Assembly (NCBI RefSeq): GCF_000397205.1
Contig: NC_021237.1
Coordinates: 3,101,001 to 3,165,000 of the forward strand
DNA from: Pseudomonas protegens CHA0
Lineage (GTDB): Bacteria; Pseudomonadota; Gammaproteobacteria; Pseudomonadales; Pseudomonadaceae
Direction of reading: 5' to 3'
Length of the DNA stretch: 64,000 bases
Below, one piece after another: positions 26,267 through 36,300 of this stretch. Below the pieces are notes generated by a model. It saw only the letters and a list, made by a program, of their open reading frames with translations. It was not told the DNA's origin and ran no database searches. Numbering within the stretch: position 1 is the first letter of the stretch; every line of letters begins with the position of its first letter. The translations under genes were made by a program, and so were the position numbers.

Positions 26267-28486
26267 TCAGCGGTTTGCTGCGCTCCACTTGGCTCGCGCT
26301 GCGTGCAGCTTCTTGTAGCTGTCGATCAGCCGCAGGTGGCGGTCCAGGCCTTCGAGCTGCAGGTTGGTCGGGGTCAGGCCGTAGAAGCGCACGCTGCCTT
26401 GCACCGAGCCGATCACCGCGTCCATCCGTTCGTTGCCGAACATGCGCCGCAAGTTGGCCTCGTAGTCGCCCAGCTCCAGTTCGTCGTCCAGCTCCACTTC
26501 CAGCACCGCGTTCAGGGCCTGGTAGAACAGCCCGCGCTCGACGGTGTTGTCGTTGTATTGCAGGAACATCTCCACCAGCTCCTTGGCCGGGTCGAACTGC
26601 CCCAGGGCCACGTGGATCAGTAGCTTCAGCTCCAGGATGGTCAACTGGCCCCAGGCGGTGTTGTCGTCGAACTCGATGCCGATCAGGGTGGTGATGTCGG
26701 TGTAGTCGTCCAGTTCGCTTTCTTCCAGGCGCTCCACCAGCGAGCGCAGGCCGTCTTCGTCCAGGCTGTGCAGGTTGAGGATGTCTTCACGGAAGAACAG
26801 CGCCTTGTTGGTGTTGTCCCAGATCAGGTCGTCCACCGGGTAGATTTCCGAGTAGTCCGGCACCAGGATGCGGCAGGCCGTGGCCCCCAGGTGTTCGTAC
26901 ACCGCCATGTAGACTTCCTTGCCCAGGCCCTCGAGGATGCCGAACAGGGTCGCGGCCTCCTCGGCGTTGGCCGCCGCTCTTTCACCGCTGCTGCCCTGGC
27001 TGGTGAAGTCCCACTCGACGAATTCGAAATCCGCCTTGGCACTGAAGAAACGCCACGACACCACGCCGCTGGAGTCGATGAAGTGCTCGACGAAGTTGTT
27101 CGGCTCCATCAGCGCCTGGCTTTCGAAGGTCGGCTGCGGCAGGTCGTTCAAGCCTTCGAAACTGCGGCCCTGGAGCAGTTCGGTGAGGCTGCGCTCCAGC
27201 GCCACCTCCAAGCTCGGGTGGGCGCCGAACGAGGCGAACACGCCGCCGGTGCGCGGGTTCATCAGGGTCACGCACATCACCGGGAACTCACCGCCCAGGG
27301 ACGCATCCTTGACCAGCACCGGAAAGCCTTGTTCTTCCAGGCCCTGGATGCCGGCCAGAATGCTCGGGTACTTGGCCAGCACTTCCTGAGGCACATCCGG
27401 CAGGGCCATCTCGCCTTCGAGAATCTGGCGCTTGACCGCCCGCTCGAAGATCTCCGACAGGCACTGCACCTGGGCTTCGGCCAGGGTGTTGCCGGCGCTC
27501 ATGCCGTTGCTCAGGTACAGGTTCTCGATCAGGTTGGAGGGGAAATACACCACCTCGCCGTCGGACTGGCGCACATAGGGCAGGCAGCAGATACCGCGCT
27601 CGATATTGCCCGAGTTGGTGTCGTACAGATGCGAGCCGCGCAGCTCGCCATCGGGGTTGTAGATGGCCAGGCAGTGCTCGTCGAGGATCTCCTTGGGCAG
27701 CTCGTCCTTGCGCCCCGGCTGGAACCAGCGCTCGTCCGGGTAATGCACGAACTCGGCGTTGGCGATCTCTTCGCCCCAGAACTGATCGTTGTAGAAGAAG
27801 TTGCAGTTCAGGCGCTCGATGAACTCGCCCAGGGCCGAGGCCAGGGCGCTTTCCTTGGTGGCGCCCTTGCCGTTGGTGAAGCACATCGGCGACTGCGCAT
27901 CACGGATATGCAGCGACCAGACGTTGGGCACGATATTGCGCCACGAAGCGATTTCGATCTTCATCCCCAGGCCCGCGAGGATCCCGGACATGTTGGCGAT
28001 GGTCTGCTCCAGGGGCAGGTCCTTGCCGGCAATGTAGGTGCCTTCGCTGGAGCCCGATTGCGGCATCAACAGCGCCTGGGCATCGGCGTCGAGGTTTTCC
28101 ACTTCCTCGATGATGAATTCGGGGCCGGTCTGCACCACCTTCTTCACCGTGCAACGGTCGATGGAACGCAGGATGCCCTGGCGGTCCTTGTCGCTGATGT
28201 CCGCCGGCAGCTCGACCTGGATCTTGAAGATCTGGTTGTAGCGGTTTTCCGGATCGACAATGTTGTTCTGCGACAGGCGGATATTGTCGGTGGGGATATT
28301 GCGGGTCTGGCAGTACAGCTTGACGAAGTACGCCGCGCACAGCGCCGAAGAAGCCAGGAAATAATCGAACGGACCCGGCGCCGAACCATCGCCCTTGTAG
28401 CGGATAGGTTGGTCGGCCACCACCGTGAAGTCGTCGAACTTGGCTTCAAGTCGAAGGTTGTCGAGAAAGTTGACCTTGATTTCCAT
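26267..28486 (-). CDS. ycaO: OsmC-YcaO fusion protein
   Basis: A 739-residue two-domain protein. Residues 1-140 are OsmC-like with both conserved Cys (C50 in SALCAAYFV, C112 in DRCTVKK), the pair used for peroxide reduction in OsmC/Ohr proteins. Residues about 150-600 are a YcaO domain, which uses ATP to activate peptide-backbone amides for cyclodehydration or thioamidation. The C-terminal 140 residues are helical and acidic, like the E. coli YcaO tail, which is involved in RimO-dependent ribosomal S12 methylthiolation. The ATG at 28486 is chosen as OsmC domains start at this point. No precursor peptide gene is evident nearby. It abuts pltM but the gap of 150 bp suggests its own promoter. Confidence 0.9.
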   Translation of the reverse strand: MEIKVNFLDNLRLEAKFDDFTVVADQPIRYKGDGSAPGPFDYFLASSALCAAYFVKLYCQTRNIPTDNIRLSQNNIVDPENRYNQIFKIQVELPADISDKDRQGILRSIDRCTVKKVVQTGPEFIIEEVENLDADAQALLMPQSGSSEGTYIAGKDLPLEQTIANMSGILAGLGMKIEIASWRNIVPNVWSLHIRDAQSPMCFTNGKGATKESALASALGEFIERLNCNFFYNDQFWGEEIANAEFVHYPDERWFQPGRKDELPKEILDEHCLAIYNPDGELRGSHLYDTNSGNIERGICCLPYVRQSDGEVVYFPSNLIENLYLSNGMSAGNTLAEAQVQCLSEIFERAVKRQILEGEMALPDVPQEVLAKYPSILAGIQGLEEQGFPVLVKDASLGGEFPVMCVTLMNPRTGGVFASFGAHPSLEVALERSLTELLQGRSFEGLNDLPQPTFESQALMEPNNFVEHFIDSSGVVSWRFFSAKADFEFVEWDFTSQGSSGERAAANAEEAATLFGILEGLGKEVYMAVYEHLGATACRILVPDYSEIYPVDDLIWDNTNKALFFREDILNLHSLDEDGLRSLVERLEESELDDYTDITTLIGIEFDDNTAWGQLTILELKLLIHVALGQFDPAKELVEMFLQYNDNTVERGLFYQALNAVLEVELDDELELGDYEANLRRMFGNERMDAVIGSVQGSVRFYGLTPTNLQLEGLDRHLRLIDSYKKLHAARAKWSAANR

Positions 28487-28589
28487 GGGGGGCACCGGCA
28501 TCACAAAGCAAAAAATGGCGGGCATTATCCGGGTTTTTGCGCGGGAAGTGTTGTGGTTTTCGGCGGACGGGTGGATCGCCAGGGCTGGC

Positions 28590-28610
28590 TGCCGGTCACA
28601 GACACCGGCA
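28590..28610 (-). terminator. Hairpin after pltM
   Basis: TGCCGGT and ACCGGCA form a 7-bp stem around CACAGAC, 26 nt past the pltM stop on the minus strand. No T run follows, so the terminator role is tentative; the same 150 bp must also hold the promoter of the OsmC-YcaO gene. Confidence 0.35.
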
Positions 28611-28636
28611 CCCGGCCCCGGGCATCACTCAGGCAT

Positions 28637-30145
28637 TCAGACTTTGAGGATGAAACGATTGGATATCCGTGAATAGCCCAGGGGCAACAACTCGGCTTCG
28701 TGCTCCTTGATCAGCTCATGCAGCGCGTTGGCGGTTTCGGCCACCGGCCTGGCTTGCTCCCTGGCCTGTTGCATGACCTGGCACGACTGCCTGAACAGGC
28801 TTTCGTAGGCGGGCGAGTCCAGGGACAGGCAGCCAGGGAAGCGCACCGCCTCAAGCGCTGCATCGAACTGGCGGGCGTCGCCACTGTGTTCCAGGTCGTG
28901 CAGCAGCTTTTGCAGAAAGGCACTGCCCAGGTTGGAGCCGCTGAGCCAGACCCGATGCCACACGTTCCACAGGTGAAAGTCGCTGAAGGCTTCATAGGAG
29001 CAGGAGACCAACTGGTCATTGGTCGCCACCGCGTTCAGGCAATGGCGCTCGACTTCGATGAACTGTTCCCGTTGCCAGCGGTTGCTGCGGGCGGCGTCCA
29101 GCACCTTGGGGGCCAGCCTGAGGATGGACTCGAAGGTGGTGATCAACCCCCTGGAGAACAGCGGGTCGATAAACCCTGTGGCTTGCGGCAGGAGACAGAA
29201 GCGATCCCCGACATTTTGCACGCTGCGGTAGTTGATGCGCGGCGCGTAGATCCACTCCCGGGCATTGACCGCATCCTTGAAGTGTTCGCCGATGGCCGGG
29301 TACTTTTTCAGCAGTTTGCGAAACTCGATCTCCGGCGCCTCGGTGGGACGGTACTTGGCGTTGTTGAACTGGAAGCCGATGCTGCACAACTGATTGGTGC
29401 CCTGCGGGTGGTTGTTGAAGGGGATGACCCACAGCCAGCCCTCTTCGAAGATGTGGTGCAAGGTGCTCTTGAACAGTTCGATGGGGGAACGAGTGCGGGA
29501 CAACGGAGCCAGGGCATCTTCGTAGCTCTTCACATTGAGCATGTGGGTGAAGAATGAGCAGGTGTCGGTCGCCAGCCCTTCGGTGGTGCGCAAGCCCAGT
29601 TGGCGGGAAAGCGGAGAGCCCTGGGCAGCAGCGTCAATGATGAACGCGGCCTTGACGGGGGCGGCGTTGGACAATGCCACCTCGACCCCGTCGTCGTTGA
29701 GGCTGATCGACTCGATCTTGATGTTCTGTCTGGATTCGGCGCCGTGTTTCAGGGCAATCATCAGGGCGAAATAGTCGATGTCCTGCCGGAAAAGATGGGC
29801 TTCCGGCACCTTTAGCGGCGGGGCCACAAGGTGGTCGGGGGACGACGGCGCGTTCTCTTGATGCCAGGCAAAACTGAAGCCCAGCTTGATCCCGCAGGCG
29901 CTCGAACCGACGTGCTGGATGATCTTGTCGGGGTGCGAGAGGTAGGCGATTTCAGGGATGTCGAAGCGCTTTGAGAGCAAACGCAGCAGAAAACCGCTTT
30001 CCGGTGTCGCCGCTTCGCCGACGGAGAATCGTGGGTGCTGGGCCGAGTCGAGGATCAGAACGTTCAGCCCGGACTTCGCGAGGACGGCGCCGGTCAGCGC
30101 GCCGGCGATACCACTACCGATGATAATGACGTCGTACTGATTCAT
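28637..30145 (-). CDS. pltM: FAD-dependent halogenase PltM (phloroglucinol chlorinase)
   Basis: A 502-residue flavin-dependent halogenase. The FAD motif GSGIAG lies at residues 10-15 and the halogenase signature W237-L-W239-V-I-P is intact. From the known cluster, PltM chlorinates free phloroglucinol; the mono- and dichlorinated products act as signals that induce the plt genes, so PltM makes an inducer rather than pyoluteorin itself. Its start overlaps the pltR stop (ATGA), giving a coupled pltR-pltM operon running away from pltL. A hairpin follows the stop. Identity rests on gene order, length and motifs. Confidence 0.95.
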   Translation of the reverse strand: MNQYDVIIIGSGIAGALTGAVLAKSGLNVLILDSAQHPRFSVGEAATPESGFLLRLLSKRFDIPEIAYLSHPDKIIQHVGSSACGIKLGFSFAWHQENAPSSPDHLVAPPLKVPEAHLFRQDIDYFALMIALKHGAESRQNIKIESISLNDDGVEVALSNAAPVKAAFIIDAAAQGSPLSRQLGLRTTEGLATDTCSFFTHMLNVKSYEDALAPLSRTRSPIELFKSTLHHIFEEGWLWVIPFNNHPQGTNQLCSIGFQFNNAKYRPTEAPEIEFRKLLKKYPAIGEHFKDAVNAREWIYAPRINYRSVQNVGDRFCLLPQATGFIDPLFSRGLITTFESILRLAPKVLDAARSNRWQREQFIEVERHCLNAVATNDQLVSCSYEAFSDFHLWNVWHRVWLSGSNLGSAFLQKLLHDLEHSGDARQFDAALEAVRFPGCLSLDSPAYESLFRQSCQVMQQAREQARPVAETANALHELIKEHEAELLPLGYSRISNRFILKV

Positions 30146-31173
30146 GATGTCTGGCTCTTGTCTTGCAAGGTGGTCGCTCTGGAAAGCGCTGAATGCATTG
30201 CGGTATCGAAATGCAGGGTGGCCAGGGTCTGCGGTATTTCCTTTTCAAACGGCAAGTCCCAGTAAGGCGTGCTGCCGATCGAGCGTTTCAACTCATTGAT
30301 GAACAGGCGGGTCTTGGCCGGGACAACGCTGCTGCGTGCCCTCAGTGCGTAGATCGCTCCCTGTTGCGGATCGGCCTCGCAATATTCGTCGAGCAGCGAC
30401 ACCAGTTGACCGCTGGCGATCTGTTCATGCACCAGCCAGGTGGGCGCGTGGATGATTCCTATGCCCTGAAGGGCGCCGTCCACCAGCAACTCGGAACTGT
30501 TGACCGATAGCCGGCTGCTGGGCATGAGCTTCTTGAGCAGGCCATCGACCTTGAATTGCCAGGTCAGTGAGAAGTTGCTGCAGGTGCTGTGGATCAGGCA
30601 GGCATGTTGGTACAGGTCTTCAAGAGTTTGCGGACAGCCATGTTGCCGGATGTATTCCGGGCTTGCGCAGAGCACGCGCCGCATATCCGCAAGTTTCGTT
30701 GGAATCAGATTACTGTCCGGCAATATGCCCAGCTTGATACAGATATCGACGTTATCGATGCTGGGGTCGAGAGCTTTGTCGTTAAGCGAGAATTCAATTT
30801 TCAAACCGGGATGATGGTTCAGTATTCTGCTCAATAAAGGCGCTACATGGCGCCGTCCAAAGGCCACGGGTGCTGAAACCTTGAGAACGCCTAGGGTCGA
30901 TGCAGTGTGTTCTTTTACTTCTGATCTAGCATGCCCAATGCATCTCGAGATGTTCTTTGCATGTTCGAGAAAGAGCAGGCCTGTTTCGGTAAGTATCAAG
31001 CATTTTGTCGATCGATTGAATAGACAGGTTTCAAGTTCTTTTTCGAGGCTATTGATTCTGCGCATCACCGAAGAAGGTGGGATGCCAAGTAGTCTTCCTG
31101 TTTCGGAGAAACTACCCGTTTTAGTTACGGATATATAAAGGTCTATGTCATTGACAACGCCTAGCGCCTTCAT
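30142..31173 (-). CDS. pltR: LysR-type activator PltR
   Basis: A 343-residue LysR regulator. The N-terminal helix-turn-helix (TGSFSETGRLLGIPPSSVMR, then INSLEKELETCLFNRSTK) spans residues 15-60; an effector domain follows. PltR is the known pathway-specific activator of pyoluteorin genes and binds in the pltR-pltL interval. It is slightly longer than the usual 300 residues because of a C-terminal extension. Its 5' half is visibly more AT-rich than the surrounding genes, as is the intergenic region, which fits horizontal acquisition. It overlaps pltM by 4 nt. Confidence 0.96.
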   Translation of the reverse strand: MKALGVVNDIDLYISVTKTGSFSETGRLLGIPPSSVMRRINSLEKELETCLFNRSTKCLILTETGLLFLEHAKNISRCIGHARSEVKEHTASTLGVLKVSAPVAFGRRHVAPLLSRILNHHPGLKIEFSLNDKALDPSIDNVDICIKLGILPDSNLIPTKLADMRRVLCASPEYIRQHGCPQTLEDLYQHACLIHSTCSNFSLTWQFKVDGLLKKLMPSSRLSVNSSELLVDGALQGIGIIHAPTWLVHEQIASGQLVSLLDEYCEADPQQGAIYALRARSSVVPAKTRLFINELKRSIGSTPYWDLPFEKEIPQTLATLHFDTAMHSALSRATTLQDKSQTS

Positions 31174-31371
31174 TCCTAAATCCTTTTAGAATTTTTAGTG
31201 TCTTATTTTTGTAAAGGCAAATTACAAATAGATCATGACAGCCTCCTTAGTACGGCTAGGCTTTTTGTTTGTCAAGCAGTGCTGGGGCCATGATTAGTTG
31301 GCTTTGGGAAAATTGATTCATAACATTTCAGGCGCCACAGCTCTACCCGGCGCAGAGCGGAACACCGTCCA

Positions 31372-31393
31372 AGTGCAAGGCTTGGTTTGCACT
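31372..31393. promoter_or_regulatory. Dyad, candidate PltR operator
   Basis: AGTGCAA and TTGCACT are perfect 7-bp arms separated by 8 bp (GGCTTGGT). It lies nearly midway between the divergent pltR and pltL genes, where the LysR-type activator PltR is expected to bind. Assignment is by symmetry and position only. Confidence 0.45.
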
Positions 31394-31466
31394 ATCTGGA
31401 TACAAAAATAGTTCTAGTGGCTAATTGCGCAGAGCGCCAAAACTATGCTTGGGCGCTCGAAGATGA

Positions 31467-31925
<459 letters not shown>

Positions 31926-31938
31926 CAGGGAGTGGGCA

Positions 31939-33288
31939 ATGAGCGATCATGATTATGATGTAGTGATTATCGGTGGCGGGCCGGCGGGTTCGACCATGGC
32001 CTCCTACCTGGCAAAAGCCGGTGTCAAATGCGCGGTGTTCGAAAAAGAACTGTTCGAGCGCGAGCATGTTGGCGAGTCGCTGGTACCGGCCACCACTCCG
32101 GTGCTGCTGGAAATCGGGGTGATGGAAAAGATCGAGAAAGCCAACTTCCCGAAGAAGTTCGGCGCTGCCTGGACCTCGGCAGATTCCGGCCCCGAAGACA
32201 AGATGGGCTTCCAGGGGCTGGACCACGATTTCCGTTCGGCGGAAATCCTCTTCAACGAGCGCAAGCAGGAAGGGGTCGATCGCGACTTCACGTTCCACGT
32301 CGACCGCGGCAAGTTCGACCGCATTCTTCTGGAGCACGCAGGTTCGCTGGGGGCCAAGGTCTTCCAGGGCGTGGAGATCGCTGACGTCGAGTTTCTCAGC
32401 CCGGGCAATGTCATTGTCAATGCCAAGCTGGGCAAGCGCAGCGTGGAGATCAAGGCGAAGATGGTGGTGGATGCCAGCGGTCGCAACGTGCTGCTGGGCC
32501 GCCGGCTGGGCTTGCGAGAAAAGGACCCGGTCTTCAACCAGTTCGCGATTCACTCCTGGTTCGACAACTTCGACCGCAAGTCGGCGACGCAAAGCCCGGA
32601 CAAGGTCGACTACATCTTCATTCACTTCCTGCCGATGACCAATACCTGGGTCTGGCAGATCCCGATCACCGAAACCATTACCAGCGTGGGCGTGGTTACG
32701 CAGAAGCAGAACTACACCAACTCCGACCTCACCTATGAAGAGTTCTTCTGGGAAGCGGTGAAGACCCGGGAAAACCTGCATGACGCGCTGAAGGCATCGG
32801 AGCAGGTCCGCCCGTTCAAGAAAGAGGCGGACTACAGCTACGGCATGAAAGAAGTCTGTGGCGACAGCTTCGTGCTGATCGGCGATGCCGCACGGTTCGT
32901 CGACCCGATCTTCTCCAGCGGCGTCAGCGTTGCACTCAACAGTGCGCGCATCGCCAGCGGCGACATCATCGAGGCGGTGAAGAACAACGACTTTAGCAAG
33001 TCCAGTTTCACTCACTACGAAGGCATGATCAGGAATGGCATCAAGAACTGGTATGAGTTCATCACGCTCTATTACCGCCTGAACATCCTCTTCACCGCGT
33101 TCGTTCAAGACCCACGCTACCGCCTGGACATCCTGCAATTGCTGCAAGGGGACGTCTACAGCGGCAAGCGCCTGGAAGTGCTGGACAAGATGCGCGAAAT
33201 CATCGCTGCGGTTGAAAGCGACCCGGAACACCTCTGGCACAAGTACCTGGGCGACATGCAGGTTCCTACCGCCAAACCCGCGTTCTAA
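31939..33288 (+). CDS. pltA: FADH2-dependent halogenase PltA
   Basis: A 449-residue flavin-dependent halogenase acting on a carrier-bound substrate. The FAD motif is GGGPAGSTMA near the N terminus, followed by EHVGESLVP, and the signature W237-V-W239-Q-I-P is intact. PltA chlorinates pyrrolyl-S-PltL at C5 and then C4. It needs FADH2 from a host flavin reductase; none is encoded in the cluster. It lies 13 nt after pltL and 32 nt before pltB, in one operon. Confidence 0.97.
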   Translation: MSDHDYDVVIIGGGPAGSTMASYLAKAGVKCAVFEKELFEREHVGESLVPATTPVLLEIGVMEKIEKANFPKKFGAAWTSADSGPEDKMGFQGLDHDFRSAEILFNERKQEGVDRDFTFHVDRGKFDRILLEHAGSLGAKVFQGVEIADVEFLSPGNVIVNAKLGKRSVEIKAKMVVDASGRNVLLGRRLGLREKDPVFNQFAIHSWFDNFDRKSATQSPDKVDYIFIHFLPMTNTWVWQIPITETITSVGVVTQKQNYTNSDLTYEEFFWEAVKTRENLHDALKASEQVRPFKKEADYSYGMKEVCGDSFVLIGDAARFVDPIFSSGVSVALNSARIASGDIIEAVKNNDFSKSSFTHYEGMIRNGIKNWYEFITLYYRLNILFTAFVQDPRYRLDILQLLQGDVYSGKRLEVLDKMREIIAAVESDPEHLWHKYLGDMQVPTAKPAF

Positions 33289-33320
33289 ACACTAAACACC
33301 CAGTCGAAGGAGATGACTGA

Positions 33321-36300
33321 ATGGATGCTCGTGCGCCCATGGATTTTGAACCCATTGCAATCATCGGGAGTGGATGCCGCTTTGCCAAAGGTGCATCGAC
33401 CCCCGAGGCATTCTGGGAGCTCCTTCGTGCTGGGACCGATTTTGTCGGACCGGTTCCCGCAGAGCGCTGGGACACAGCGGCGATCTACGATGAGAGCGCT
33501 GCTGAAACCGGTACGACCTACAGCAAGGTGGGGGCGTTCCTCGAGCACATCGACCGCTTCGATGCGCATTACTTTGGCATCTCGGCCTCTGAAGCCAAGG
33601 AAATGGACCCCCAGCAGCGCCTGCTGCTGGAGGTCGCCTGTGAAAGCGTGGCCCGTGCCGGCCTGACCCGCGAGCAGCTCAAAGGCAGCAGGACCGCGGT
33701 CTATGTCGGCATGCTGGGCATGGATTACCTGGCACTGCATTCCCGCGAGGCCGGGATCGAACAGATCAATCCCTACTATGCCGCCGGCAAGGAATTCAGC
33801 TTCGCCGCCGGGCGTATTGCCTACCACCTGGGTGTTCATGGGCCGGCAATGACCGTGACCACTGCATGCTCTTCTTCCCTGGTGGCCATGCACCTGGCCT
33901 GTCGCGCCTTGCAGGCAGGGGAGGCGGACATGGCCCTGGCCGGAGGGGTGAACCTGATGCTGGCGCCGGACCTGACGATCTACATGAGCCAGATCAGGGC
34001 GATTTCCCCCAGTGGCCGCTGTCGGGTATTCGATGCGGCGGCCGACGGGATCGTCCGGGGCGAAGGCTGCGGGGTCACGGTGCTCAAGCGCCTGGCAGAT
34101 GCCCTGCGCGATGGCGATCCGATCCAGGCGGTGATCAGGGGCTCGGCGATCAACCAGGATGGCGCCAGTGCCGGCCAGACCGTGCCCAACGCCAATGCCC
34201 AGGCTGCGGTGATCAGCCAGGCCCTGAAAGTGGCCGGCTTGAGCGTGGACGACATCGACTATGTCGAGGCCCACGGCACCGGTACGCCCCTGGGCGATCC
34301 GATCGAACTCTCTTCGCTGGACAGTGCCTTCCAGGGGCGTGAGCGGCCGCTGTGGGTGGGCTCGGTCAAGGCCAACATGGGCCATCTGGATGCGGCCGCC
34401 GGAATGGCCAGCGTGATCAAGACCATGATGGTTCTCAAGCACGCTGAGGTGCCTGCGCAACTGCATCTCGCACAGTTGAACCCACTGGTGGACTGGAAGC
34501 GTTCCCGGCTGGCGGTGCCCACGGCGATCGAGTCGTTGCCCGACCGGCCGCGCCTGGCTGGAATCAGTGGTTTCGGGCTCAGTGGCACCAACGTCCACAT
34601 GATTCTCGAAGATGCCAGCGCCTATCGGCAGGCACAGCCGCAGCAGGAACGATCGGCACAGGGCCGGCCCTGGGTCCTGCCGGTATCGGCCAGGTCCGCG
34701 CAGGCCGTGGTGGAGCAGGCCAGGGCCTATGCCGTTCATCTGCCGCAGCAGGACGATGGGCAATTGCAAGCCTTTGTCGCCAGCGCCATTCATCGTCGTG
34801 ATCACTTTCCCTACCGGTCGGCCGTGGTGGGTGCGAACGCCGCGCAATTGAAGAGCCAGCTGGAGCAGTTGCCGGCCCCGACCTTGGCCTGCACGACGGA
34901 CGAAGAGGATCGGCGCGGGCCCGTGCTGGTGTTTACCGGGCAGGGCGCCCAGTGGGTGGGAATGGGTCGCGACCTGCTTGAACGGGAGCCGGCCTTCCTG
35001 GCGATGATCCGGCGTTGCGACCAGGCGCTGGCCCAGTGGGCAAGCTGGTCGGTGGAGGCCGAGCTGCGCAGCGACGCCAGTGGGTCCCGCCTGCACCTGA
35101 CCGAATTTGCCCAGCCCTGCATCTTTGCCATCCAGGTGGCGATCAGTGAATGCCTGCGCCAGTGGGGTGTGATCCCGGCGGCGGTGGTCGGCCACTCCAT
35201 GGGGGAAGTGGCCGCGGCCTATTGCGCCGGAGCACTGGACCTGGAGTCGGCGGTGCGGGTCATCCACCATCGGGCCCAGGCCATGAAGGACACCCTGGGG
35301 CAGGGGCGGATGCTGGTGGTGGGCTTGCCCGCGCCGACGCTCCAGTCGCGTCTGGCGAACAACCCGCAACTGGAACTGTCGGTGGTCAACAGTCGAAACA
35401 GCTGTGTGGTGTCCGGCAGCCCGCAGGCTGTACAGGCTCTGGATCAGCAACTGCGTGACGAAGGCATCTTCACTTACCTGATGTCGGCGGAATATGCCTT
35501 CCACTCCCGCCAGATGGATGAGTGCCTGACGCAGATCCGCGCGGGGCTGGAGGATTTGCCGGTGTTTGCCGCGCACACGCCCTGGATTTCCACCAGCGCG
35601 ATGCCCGAGGAGCCGATCCTGGCAGATGCCGACTACTGGGCGAGGAATGCCCGTGGCATCGTGCGCTTCGATCGCGCCATCGAACAGTTGATCGAGCAGG
35701 GGCACCGGCTGTTCGTCGAGATCGGCCCGCACACCGTGCTGGCGGCGTCGATCAACCAGGCCCTGGCCGACAAGGGAACCCAGGGACTAGTGTGCGGCGC
35801 CTTGCACAAGCAGGGCGACGCCGCCCTGGAGCTGGCCAGTATTGTTGCCCGCCTGTATGAGTGGGGCGCAGGTCCCGACTGGCAAGCCTTCCAACCCAGG
35901 GAGGCGGCGCTGGAGCTGCCGGCCTATCCCTGGCAGCAGGAGCGTTTCTGGTTTGCCCCGGCGCCGCGGCCGCAGCCGGCAGGGCTCGTGTCCCAGCTGC
36001 GGGCGCAGGTACTGGTGTATGACGCCCAGGGCAATCTCTGCGCCCAGGCCAACGATGTGGCGCTGAGCGTGCCGCAGCTGGCACAGGCCGCTGTGCCGGC
36101 ACCGGCCAAGGTGCCCGCAGCGGCGCAGCCGGTGGGGGATGTGCGGGCGCAGATTGGTGCACTGCTGACGCAGATCATCGGCGTGGCCTGTGCCGACCCG
36201 GACCCGGATCGAGGCTTCTTCGAACTGGGCCTGAGCTCGATTTCCCTGGTTGAGTTCAAGCGCATGCTGGAGCGCCAGTTCGCCCTCAAGCTGTCGGCGA

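Noticed and set aside
26768..28672. A 634-codon plus-strand frame opposite the OsmC-YcaO gene
   Set aside because: Shadow frame; the minus-strand protein has both domains with conserved residues.
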